This document shows, in pieces, positions 25,330 through 32,907 of a stretch of DNA of 64,000 nt. Every line of letters starts with the position of its first letter. Position 1 is the stretch's first letter. Location of the stretch: positions 2,356,001-2,420,000 of the forward strand of contig NZ_CP159829.1 in NCBI RefSeq assembly GCF_047730065.1. Reading direction: 5' to 3'. The translations under genes were made by a program, and so were the position numbers. The DNA is from Njordibacter sp028825405. GTDB taxonomy: Bacteria > Pseudomonadota > Gammaproteobacteria > Pseudomonadales > Balneatricaceae. The notes under the pieces were generated by a model. The model had not been told where the DNA came from. It worked only from the letters and a program-made list of their open reading frames with translations, and searched no databases.

Positions 25330-26718
25330 TTAAAGCTGACTCGTCATGTATTGCTGCACCTTAGTCAAGTCGTTATCCAGCACCTGACAACGTTCTGGAC
25401 GCTGCATCAAGTCAGTTAAGTGTTCAGGGAGCGGCGGCACTGCCTGCTTTGCCTTAACAACTGCATCTGGGAATTTTACTGGATGAGCAGTAGCCAAAGT
25501 AACCATCGGCACTTCTAGGTGCTGATTACACACCCGCCCAGCTTCTAAGCCAATGGCCGTGTGAGGGTCAAGCAAGTAGTTGTGCTGGTGCACAGTTTGC
25601 CTAATCACATCACAGGTTTTATCATCATTGACGCAATGACTACTAAATAGTTGCCGAGCTTTTTCCCAGCGCTGAGGCTCTAAGCTGTTAGTTGTGCCAT
25701 TATTAAGGCTGCTGATTAGCTCAGCTAGGGCTGCCCCATCTCGGTCATATAAATCAAATAAGAGGCGTTCAAAATTACTAGACACCATGATATCCATACT
25801 TGGCGTTAAGGTTTGCACGAGTCCCTTTTTTTGGTATTGATTAGCGCTGATACAACGGTGCAAAATATCGTTTTGGTTAGTTGCAACAATGAGCTGTGCA
25901 ATGGGTAGTCCCATATTCTTAGCTAAATAACCCGCATAAATGTCACCAAAGTTACCCGTAGGCACACTGAAAGATACGGGGCGATGTGGGCCTCCTAGGG
26001 CAACAGCTGCATAAAAGTAATACACAATTTGAGCCATGATACGCGCCCAGTTAATCGAGTTTACTGCGCCTAATTGACCGCCCTTCAAAAACGCCTGATC
26101 AGAAAAGCTGTGTTTAACCATCTGTTGGCAATCATCAAAATTACCGCGCACGGCAATGTTGTGAATATTATCACCTAAAATAGTCGTCATCTGACGGCGT
26201 TGGACCTCCGATACCCGCTCATGAGGATGAAGAATAAACATCTTTACCCGTTCACTATGCCGACATCCCTCAATGGCGGCAGAGCCTGTATCACCTGAGG
26301 TAGCGCCCATAATAACTAAATTTTGGTCACGCTTAACTAAAGCGTTATCCATGAGCCGCCCCAACAACTGTAAAGCAAAGTCTTTAAATGCCAGAGTAGG
26401 ACCGTGAAATAATTCAAGTACCCACTCATTGTGGTCTAACTGAACTAGAGGGGCTATGGCCTTATGATTAAAACCCGCATAGGTTTCATCCACCATTATT
26501 TTAAGTTCGCTACTGCTAATATCATCTTCAACAAAGGGCAACAATATCTTATGAGCCAAGTCTGCATAGTTAAGTTTAGCCCAAGAAGTAATTTCTTGGT
26601 GGCTAAACTGGGGCAGGGTTTCGGGCACATATAAGCCGCCATCACTGGCCAAACCAGTCAGCAAAACATCCTCAAAACCAAGGCTGGGAGCCTGACCACG
26701 GGTACTGATATAGCGCAT
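25330..26718 (-). CDS. thrC: Threonine synthase
   Basis: 462 residues. It begins 'MRYISTRGQAPSLGFEDVLL' and carries the PLP lysine in 'LAFKDFALQLLG' and the phosphate-binding loop 'GATSGDTGSAAIEG'. 'VPTGNFGDIYAGYLAKNMGL' is the typical second PLP region. It converts O-phosphohomoserine to threonine. It lies 8 bases after hom in a threonine synthesis unit; thrB is not in the window, as in Pseudomonas. Confidence 0.97.
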   Translation of the reverse strand: MRYISTRGQAPSLGFEDVLLTGLASDGGLYVPETLPQFSHQEITSWAKLNYADLAHKILLPFVEDDISSSELKIMVDETYAGFNHKAIAPLVQLDHNEWVLELFHGPTLAFKDFALQLLGRLMDNALVKRDQNLVIMGATSGDTGSAAIEGCRHSERVKMFILHPHERVSEVQRRQMTTILGDNIHNIAVRGNFDDCQQMVKHSFSDQAFLKGGQLGAVNSINWARIMAQIVYYFYAAVALGGPHRPVSFSVPTGNFGDIYAGYLAKNMGLPIAQLIVATNQNDILHRCISANQYQKKGLVQTLTPSMDIMVSSNFERLLFDLYDRDGAALAELISSLNNGTTNSLEPQRWEKARQLFSSHCVNDDKTCDVIRQTVHQHNYLLDPHTAIGLEAGRVCNQHLEVPMVTLATAHPVKFPDAVVKAKQAVPPLPEHLTDLMQRPERCQVLDNDLTKVQQYMTSQL

Positions 26719-26726
26719 ATTGATTC

Positions 26727-28040
26727 CTACCCGTCTAAGTTTTCTACTCGAATTCGAGCCACTTCACCGCTAACATCTTGCAAAGCTTCAATGGCCTTAA
26801 TGGCATCATTCATATGCCCTTCGGCAACTGGACGAGTGAGGATGATCACAGGCACCTGAGAAGACACGTGAGTTTGCTGTCGAATGGCTTCGATACTAAT
26901 ACCTGCGTCACCCAGAATTTGTGTGATTTGTGCGAGCACACCGGGTTTCTCTGACACAGTCATACGCATGTAAAATGCAGTGACTACCTTGTCCATCGGT
27001 AAAATTGGGCTATCTGACATGGCATTTTCTTGGAATGCCAAAGACGGCATGCGCACATTTTGATCCACTGCCATGTCACGTACAATGTCTACCAAATCTG
27101 CCACTACGGCAGAAGCCGTCGGTTCTGCGCCTGCACCCGAACCATAATACAAGGTTGGGCCAACCGCATTACCTTCAACTAAAACCGCATTCATAACACC
27201 ATGAACGTTAGCTAAAAGGCGCTTTTCTGGAATCAATGTGGGATGAACCCGAAGTTCTATGCCATCTTCAGTGCGGCGCGTTAACCCGAGGTGCTTAATG
27301 CGAAAACCTAAAGATTCAGCATTGGCCACATCTTCAGCAGACACTTTACTGATACCTTCGGTGTAACATTGGTCAAACTGCAAAGAAATACCAAAGGCTA
27401 CAGAAGACAAAATAGTTAGCTTATGAGCCGCATCGATACCTTCAACATCAAAGGTTGGGTCTGCTTCGGCGTAACCTAATGCTTGGGCCTCTTTAAGCAC
27501 ATCATTAAAGGCCCGACCTTTGTCACGCATCTCAGTAAGTATAAAATTGCCAGTGCCGTTAATAATGCCCGCTAGCCAATCGATACTATTGGCCGCCAAA
27601 CCTTCACGCAAAGCCTTAACAATAGGAATGCCTCCTGCTATTGCCGCTTCATAGGCGACCACAACATTATGCTTACGGGCCGCTGCAAAAATTTCATTAC
27701 CATGCACTGCGATCAGAGCTTTGTTGGCGGTGACCACATGTTTGCCGTTCTGAATGGCTGTAAGTACCAATTCCTTGGCGGGTTCATGGCCACCAATGAG
27801 TTCCACCAGCACATCAACATTGGGGTTATTAGCTACCGCGAAAATGTCATCTGTGATGGCCGTATTGCCTACATCACAATTAGGGTTAGGGCGACGCTGG
27901 GCGATCTGTTCAACCGCAATGGATCGGCCTGTGCGGCGAGTAATTTCATTAAAATTACGCTGTAATACATTAAACGTGCCGCCACCGACGGTGCCAAATC
28001 CACAAATACCAACTCTTACCGGTTTCAAGGCAAACCTCAT
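26727..28040 (-). CDS. hom: Homoserine dehydrogenase with C-terminal ACT domain
   Basis: 437 residues, monofunctional (no aspartate kinase domain). NAD(P) motif 'GICGFGTVGGGTFNVL' (about 8-23), catalytic region 'LGYAEADPTFDVEGIDAAHK' and a C-terminal ACT domain (about 350-430, starting 'VSEKPGVLAQITQILG') for feedback by threonine. It reduces aspartate semialdehyde to homoserine for threonine and methionine. The ATG at 28040 leads the hom-thrC pair; no attenuator-like leader with threonine or isoleucine codons was seen upstream. Confidence 0.97.
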   Translation of the reverse strand: MRFALKPVRVGICGFGTVGGGTFNVLQRNFNEITRRTGRSIAVEQIAQRRPNPNCDVGNTAITDDIFAVANNPNVDVLVELIGGHEPAKELVLTAIQNGKHVVTANKALIAVHGNEIFAAARKHNVVVAYEAAIAGGIPIVKALREGLAANSIDWLAGIINGTGNFILTEMRDKGRAFNDVLKEAQALGYAEADPTFDVEGIDAAHKLTILSSVAFGISLQFDQCYTEGISKVSAEDVANAESLGFRIKHLGLTRRTEDGIELRVHPTLIPEKRLLANVHGVMNAVLVEGNAVGPTLYYGSGAGAEPTASAVVADLVDIVRDMAVDQNVRMPSLAFQENAMSDSPILPMDKVVTAFYMRMTVSEKPGVLAQITQILGDAGISIEAIRQQTHVSSQVPVIILTRPVAEGHMNDAIKAIEALQDVSGEVARIRVENLDG

Positions 28041-28195
28041 TGCGCCAGATGCGCGTATCTAATTAATGTGTAAAAACAAGCCGCTTATTGTAGCTTAACA
28101 GACCTTATATGTCAGCTTATAAGCCACTCATCTGGACCATTTTTTAAAGCTTATACCCGATGCGTTTAAATACACTTCAAGGGCCAAATGCAGGT

Positions 28196-28228
28196 CGCCT
28201 CACTTGTTTTTTGGGCACAAGTGAGGTG
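28196..28228 (-). terminator. Hairpin just after dsbC, possible terminator
   Basis: CCTCACTTGT (28198-28207) and ACAAGTGAGG (28217-28226) form a perfect 10-bp stem, 7 bases past the dsbC stop. The T-run is in the loop rather than after the stem, so termination may depend on Rho or the hairpin may only protect the 3' end. Confidence 0.45.
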
Positions 28229-28235
28229 CTTCTGA

Positions 28236-28991
28236 CTAAAGCATACCAATGCGCTTGGCCAGCTCATTAGCGGGTAAATAACCAGGTAAAAGTTCACCTG
28301 ATTCAAACACAATAGCTGGCGTGCCATTAACACCAATTTCTTGGCCTAAATTATAGTGCGCCATTACTGGGTTTTCACATGCCTTTGGTGACTTCTGTCG
28401 GGCTTGTTTGTTGTGTGATCGCAGCTTGGCTTCAGTCAAGTATTCATTGGTATTTTCAGCACACCAAGCATCAACTAGAACTTGGTAACTAGGCGAACCT
28501 AAACCCGCTCTTGGAAAGGCTAAATACCGCACTTCAATACCCAGTGCATTAATGTCAGCCATCTCTAAATGTAATTTTTGACAGTAATAACAGTCCACAT
28601 CAGTAAACACACTAATGGAAGCTTTTTTCTCACCTACAGCAGGGAACACCCACACTTGCTGCGCTTGGGGAGTTTGCATTGCCCCCAGTCTAGATTTTGT
28701 GGCGCTTTGTTCGGTTAAATTCACCAACCCCTCACCATAAAGGTTTTGGTACATGGTGCCAGCAAAGAAGAAGTCTCCATCAGCACTCATGTAGATGCGA
28801 TCACCAGTATTTAACAACACATTATAAATACCAAACATAGGGGTAGCTTCAATGTTGACCGCCTTCATGTCTGGATTAATTCTAGCTAAGCTTGATTCAA
28901 GTTCAGTGTATTCTGCGGCCCACACATTGGGCGCTAATAAAATAAACACTAAGGTTATTGTGGTAACCAATTTGGTAATGATTATATACAT
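28236..28991 (-). CDS. dsbC: Periplasmic disulfide isomerase DsbC
   Basis: 251 residues. Signal peptide about 1-25 ('LVFILLAPNVWAA'), N-terminal dimerisation domain (about 30-90), linker helix and thioredoxin fold. The active site is C134-Y-Y-C137 in 'FTDVDCYYCQKLH'; DsbC of E. coli has CGYC, so the second residue differs. The cis-proline motif is 'NGTPAIVF', and two extra cysteines ('DAWCAEN', 'KACENP') match the structural disulfide of DsbC. It reshuffles wrong disulfides in the periplasm. It lies between xerD and hom as in Pseudomonas. Confidence 0.93.
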   Translation of the reverse strand: MYIIITKLVTTITLVFILLAPNVWAAEYTELESSLARINPDMKAVNIEATPMFGIYNVLLNTGDRIYMSADGDFFFAGTMYQNLYGEGLVNLTEQSATKSRLGAMQTPQAQQVWVFPAVGEKKASISVFTDVDCYYCQKLHLEMADINALGIEVRYLAFPRAGLGSPSYQVLVDAWCAENTNEYLTEAKLRSHNKQARQKSPKACENPVMAHYNLGQEIGVNGTPAIVFESGELLPGYLPANELAKRIGML

Positions 28992-28999
28992 ATTTTAAT

Positions 29000-29893
29000 T
29001 CAACCCCTGGGGTGATGTTGTGAATGCAATGTTTGTAAACGCTGAGTAGCGACATGAGTATATATCTGCGTGGTCGATAAATCACTATGACCTAAGAGCA
29101 TTTGAATCACTCTTAAGTCAGCCCCATGATTCAACAAATGAGTAGCAAAGGCGTGTCTAAGTACATGCGGTGATAAGGATTTTTGAATACCGGCGGTTAA
29201 GCCATGCTGTTTAATACGATGCCAAAAGGTCTGCCGGGTCATGTGTTGGCCACGATTACTTGGAAACAATACCCCACTAGCCTTCACCTTTAATAATCCG
29301 GGGCGCCCTTGTTTAAGGTATGTTTGTAACCAATCTTGGGCCACTTCACCCACCGGCACTAAACGCTCTTTAGACCCTTTGCCAAACACTTTAACAATGC
29401 CCGCAGATAAATTTAGCTGACTGACATCAAGAGCAACCAATTCACTCACCCGCAAACCACAGGCATACAAAAGTTCTAGCATAGCTTTATCACGCAGGCC
29501 TATAGGTGTAGAAACGTCTGGAGCGGCCAATAAGGCTTCAACGTCTGTTTCTGAGAGTGATTTGGGGATAGGTCGGCCTTGCTTTGGCGCTTCTATTAAG
29601 GCTGCAGGATTAACATTAAGGCGATTTTCTCGCACCATGTACTGATAAAAACCCTTAATACTGGATAAGTTACGAGCTAAAGAACGCGGCTGAATACCTG
29701 CTTGTGAACGAGTTGCCAAAAAACCCATTAACACATGAGCCTCTGCAGAAACTAAGGTATAGCCCCGTTGGTCCAAATAGTCATGCAACTGCTGCAGATC
29801 TCTAGCATAGCTTGCCAAGGTGTTATCACTTAGACCTTTTTCTAACCAGAGGGCATCAATGTAGGGTTTGATTAGGTTAATACTTACGCTCAT
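29000..29893 (-). CDS. xerD: Site-specific tyrosine recombinase XerD
   Basis: 297 residues from the ATG at 29893 (E. coli 298); a TTG 8 codons upstream is less likely. N-terminal SAM-like core-binding domain (about 1-85) and catalytic domain with 'YACGLRVSELVALD' (Arg), 'KGSKERLVPVG' (Lys), 'SPHVLRHAFATHLLNHGADL' (His and Arg), 'LLGHSDLSTTQIYTHV' (His and Tyr nucleophile). With XerC it resolves chromosome dimers at dif. It is placed 8 bases upstream of dsbC. Confidence 0.96.
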   Translation of the reverse strand: MSVSINLIKPYIDALWLEKGLSDNTLASYARDLQQLHDYLDQRGYTLVSAEAHVLMGFLATRSQAGIQPRSLARNLSSIKGFYQYMVRENRLNVNPAALIEAPKQGRPIPKSLSETDVEALLAAPDVSTPIGLRDKAMLELLYACGLRVSELVALDVSQLNLSAGIVKVFGKGSKERLVPVGEVAQDWLQTYLKQGRPGLLKVKASGVLFPSNRGQHMTRQTFWHRIKQHGLTAGIQKSLSPHVLRHAFATHLLNHGADLRVIQMLLGHSDLSTTQIYTHVATQRLQTLHSQHHPRG

Positions 29894-30020
29894 TTTAGAT
29901 GTAAATTCGAGCCTCAATAATAGACCAACGTCAGTTTAACACAAGCCCTATCAAGGTTAAGAGTACCGCTATAGTTCCAACTTAATTAGACTAAAACCGT
30001 GACAGTGGAACTTTTAAATC

Positions 30021-30061
30021 AAAAAAAACCCGCGTCTCACTGAGTAAGATGCGGGTTTTTC
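30021..30061 (-). terminator. Terminator of the rpsP-rimM-trmD-rplS operon
   Basis: AAAAACCCGC and GCGGGTTTTT form a perfect 10-bp stem; on the minus strand the stem is followed by a run of T (30021-30028 read as A on plus). It is 14 bases after the rplS stop. Confidence 0.9.
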
Positions 30062-30074
30062 TATCAACTTAAGC

Positions 30075-30437
30075 TTAACGCTTAGCCAATTTTTCCTTGA
30101 TACGTGCTGCCTTACCAGACAAGTCGCGCAAGTAGTACAACTTGGCTTGACGCACATCACCACGACGTTTAACAGACACACTGTCAACCTGGTGGCTAAA
30201 GGTTTGGAAAGTACGCTCAACACCCACACCGTGAGAAATTTTACGCACTGTAAAGGCAGAGTTTAGGCCACGGTTACGTTTACCGATAACCACACCCTCG
30301 TAAGCCTGAAGACGCTCACGGGTCCCTTCTGTTACCTTAACTTGAACCACAACGGTATCGCCGGGGCCAAACTCTGGCATTTCTTTGTTCATTTGCTCAG
30401 CTTCAATTTGCTGAATAATCAAGTTTTTGCTGCTCAT
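30075..30437 (-). CDS. rplS: Ribosomal protein bL19
   Basis: 120 residues. Conserved words 'FGPGDTVVVQVKV', 'RLQAYEGVVIGKRNRG' and 'RRGDVRQAKLYYLR' identify bL19 of the 50S subunit at the subunit interface. AGGAG stands 7 bases before the ATG. It is last in the rpsP-rimM-trmD-rplS operon, directly before the terminator. Confidence 0.99.
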   Translation of the reverse strand: MSSKNLIIQQIEAEQMNKEMPEFGPGDTVVVQVKVTEGTRERLQAYEGVVIGKRNRGLNSAFTVRKISHGVGVERTFQTFSHQVDSVSVKRRGDVRQAKLYYLRDLSGKAARIKEKLAKR

Positions 30438-30453
30438 GGCACGCTCCTGTTCT

Positions 30454-31200
30454 TCACCTTTCGGACTCTTCCGTTAAGCGAATAAATTCTGCTAAAGACT
30501 GCTCTTGTTCCAACGTTAGTGTCATCTGTTCTAGTAAATCTGGTCGCCGCTGCCAGGTTCTACCTAACTGCTGCTGCATACGCCAACGGGCAATAGCGGC
30601 ATGGTCCCCACTTAACAGCACCTTAGGTACTGGCATACCTGCAACCATTTCTGGGCGGGTATAGTGAGGGCAATCCAACAAGCCCTGAGCAAACGAATCT
30701 TCTTGTGCCGATTCTGCATGCCCTAATACACCAGGCAACAAACGTGAAACTGCATCGATAAAGGTCATGGCTGCAAGTTCACCGCCACTCAGTACAAAGT
30801 CTCCAAGAGACCACTCTTCATCTATGTCGGTACCAATTAAGCGTTCGTCGATTCCTTCATAACGCCCTGCTACCAATACTAAGCTCTCCTGCTTAGCCAG
30901 TTCTACTACACCTGCTTGGTCTAACCTACGCCCTTGGGGTGATAAATAAATCACCTTAGGCTGGCCTAGTTCGGCTCTTGCTTGGCCGATGGCATCTCTT
31001 AAAGGTTGTACCTTCATCAACATGCCAGGCCCGCCACCGTATGGCCGGTCATCCACTGTGCGGTGCTTGTCCTGAGTAAAGTCGCGTGGGTTATACCCAG
31101 TAACTTGCAGCAAACCTTGCTGCGTTGCCCTTCCCACCACACCAAAATCTGTCAAGGATTTGAGCATTTCTGGAAACAGCGTTACTACGCCTACTTTCAC
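30454..31200 (-). CDS. trmD: tRNA (guanine-37-N1)-methyltransferase TrmD
   Basis: 248 residues, SPOUT-class methyltransferase with a deep trefoil knot: 'DDRPYGGGPGMLMK' (about 50-63), 'VAGRYEGIDERL' and 'SLGDFVLSGGELAA' form the SAM pocket. It methylates G37 of tRNAs reading CUN, CCN and CGG and prevents frameshifts. The start is a GTG directly adjoining the rimM stop codon (31201), so translation is coupled. Confidence 0.98.
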   Translation of the reverse strand: MKVGVVTLFPEMLKSLTDFGVVGRATQQGLLQVTGYNPRDFTQDKHRTVDDRPYGGGPGMLMKVQPLRDAIGQARAELGQPKVIYLSPQGRRLDQAGVVELAKQESLVLVAGRYEGIDERLIGTDIDEEWSLGDFVLSGGELAAMTFIDAVSRLLPGVLGHAESAQEDSFAQGLLDCPHYTRPEMVAGMPVPKVLLSGDHAAIARWRMQQQLGRTWQRRPDLLEQMTLTLEQEQSLAEFIRLTEESER

Positions 31201-31725
31201 CTAAAACTCCGGATCCCAATCGACCCGAATAACACCTCCGAGGAGGTCAATCTTTGTAATCACTTGATCTGGCAAGTAGGGTATTAGACGCTCGTTACGA
31301 TCAATACTTTCTTCATTGCCTTTTACTACTAGCACATCATTAGAGCCAGTGGCGATCAGGTGGTCGACCTTACCAAGTTTTACCCCAGCATCAGTCTCTA
31401 CGTTCAGCCCAATCAGTTGTTGCCAATAATAATCACCAGCCTCTAAGTTTGGTAATATGGCACGATCTACCGTAATGTCTAATCCACAATATTTGCGGGC
31501 TTGATCACGGTCTTCACAACCTTCCAGTAATGCTATTAAGCCTTTGCCGTGGGTTTTACCCTGGCTAATTTTCAAGTCTTGCCAAACACCGTCTATGCAG
31601 GTTTGCCAAGGTTGATAATCAAAGATGTTTTGCATTGGTTCAGTGCTAGAAAACACTTTTACCCAGCCCTTCACACCGTATACGGTAGTGATGCGACCCA
31701 GCTTTACGCGTTGGTCTTGAGCCAT
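31201..31725 (-). CDS. rimM: 16S rRNA processing protein RimM
   Basis: 174 residues from the ATG at 31725, with AAGGA 9 bases upstream (a TTG three codons earlier is possible). N-terminal domain starts 'LGRITTVYGVKGWVKVFS', C-terminal PRC-barrel has 'YYWQQLIGLNV' and 'LIPYLPDQVI'. It assists maturation of the 30S head around uS19. Operon member between rpsP and trmD. Confidence 0.97.
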   Translation of the reverse strand: MAQDQRVKLGRITTVYGVKGWVKVFSSTEPMQNIFDYQPWQTCIDGVWQDLKISQGKTHGKGLIALLEGCEDRDQARKYCGLDITVDRAILPNLEAGDYYWQQLIGLNVETDAGVKLGKVDHLIATGSNDVLVVKGNEESIDRNERLIPYLPDQVITKIDLLGGVIRVDWDPEF

Positions 31726-31775
31726 GTTAAACAATCCTTACAACAATGGTTTAAAAGCAAATGCTTAGTGAGCTA

Positions 31776-32027
31776 TTATTCAGCTACTTTGCGAGCTGCT
31801 TTAATCAGTCCTGCGACGCGATCAGTGGGTTGAGCACCTTGCCCAATCCAAAAATCAATGCGTTGCATGTTAATCCGAGTTACTTCTTCTTGGCCACGAG
31901 CAACTGGGTTATGAAAACCCACACGCTCAATAAAGCGACCGTCACGCGGATTGCGCTGATCAGCTACAGTTAAATGATAGAAAGGGCGCTTTTTAGAGCC
32001 CCCACGAGCTAAACGAATGGTTACCAT
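31776..32027 (-). CDS. rpsP: Ribosomal protein bS16
   Basis: 83 residues, 'MVTIRLARGGSKKRPFYHL' start and 'NPRDGRFIERVGFHNP', both typical of bS16 of the 30S body. It is first in its operon. In many relatives ffh lies upstream; here an almost gene-free stretch and plus-strand accessory genes follow instead. Confidence 0.99.
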   Translation of the reverse strand: MVTIRLARGGSKKRPFYHLTVADQRNPRDGRFIERVGFHNPVARGQEEVTRINMQRIDFWIGQGAQPTDRVAGLIKAARKVAE

Positions 32028-32907
32028 GCGTTAGATCCCTTTACGTCGTGTAAGTTTTGAAATCACTTACTATTCATCAATGCAATGCACCGCTATTGGT
32101 GACATCACGGAAATGGGCATTACCCCGCCTGACTCAGTAACATAAACACATGCCTAAATCAGGGCAGATATTGTACGGTATTTATGACTACAAAACAATT
32201 AAACCCTTGCCAAAGTTCGCCCAAAGTTCAATGCTTAGCCATTCATGGGTCAGGGCTTATTCTAGATCTTGCTTTTTCAGCGGCACCGTAGTTTCAATAT
32301 TATCTTCCAGCATGCGCTCTTCAAGCTCCGCCGCAGATAAATAGTCCAGATCCCAATGGTTACAAATATCATTCCTAAAACGTGTGCGACTTTTTTTCGT
32401 TGATTTTGACTTTCGATGATCGAAGTAGTTGAGGAGTCTTTGACTAATTTTCATTGCGTGTATGCCTATAAAATAGTTCATCGATAGCTAACTAAACGCT
32501 GACCGATACTAGAACATGTTGCTTGACCAAAATCTAGTTTTACTCTCTTGGTATTATTCTCTCAACTCGCTGGTTGTCCTTGAACCATTGCTATCGCCAA
32601 GCTTGATGATAGCAACCCTAAACGTAAAGACACTGTAAATGCGCTAGCAGGCGCCTAAATTAGCGATATGATAGGGTCTTGACTAGCTGGTAGCGTTGTC
32701 AAATAACGAAGTAGACCTTAAAAAAATGGGCGCTTAGTGATTCAGGATTATTGGTTTGTACAACAGGTTTGTGCTTAGGCTGATATCCCCCTTACGCCTA
32801 AAAGAACCTGAATAATACCGGGTGTGCCTGCAAGAAAATGCCCGCTGAATTACAATGATCCGAACGCAAACGAACACAGCACATGCTCGTTCCTATTGGT
32901 GGTAGTT
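32028..32907. other. 880-bp region between rpsP and the HEAT-GT4 gene, mostly without genes
   Basis: It holds the rpsP promoter region at its left end and one small minus-strand reading frame (32257-32481). From 32482 to 32907 no convincing gene is seen. A perfect 8-bp inverted repeat TTGCTATC/GATAGCAA (32588-32595 with 32608-32615, 12-base loop) is present without a T-run. Many short remnants of reading frames are interrupted by stops. The stretch marks the left edge of an accessory segment. Confidence 0.6.
32257..32481 (-). CDS. Small hypothetical protein
   Basis: 74 residues (65 if it starts at the second Met, 32454). The N-terminal half is basic ('HRKSKSTKKSRTRFRND'), the C-terminal half is acidic with 'DLDYLSAAELEERMLEDN'. 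This composition is protein-like, but neither start has a good ribosome site and no known domain is recognised. It lies upstream of rpsP on the same strand. Confidence 0.4.
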   Translation of the reverse strand: MNYFIGIHAMKISQRLLNYFDHRKSKSTKKSRTRFRNDICNHWDLDYLSAAELEERMLEDNIETTVPLKKQDLE

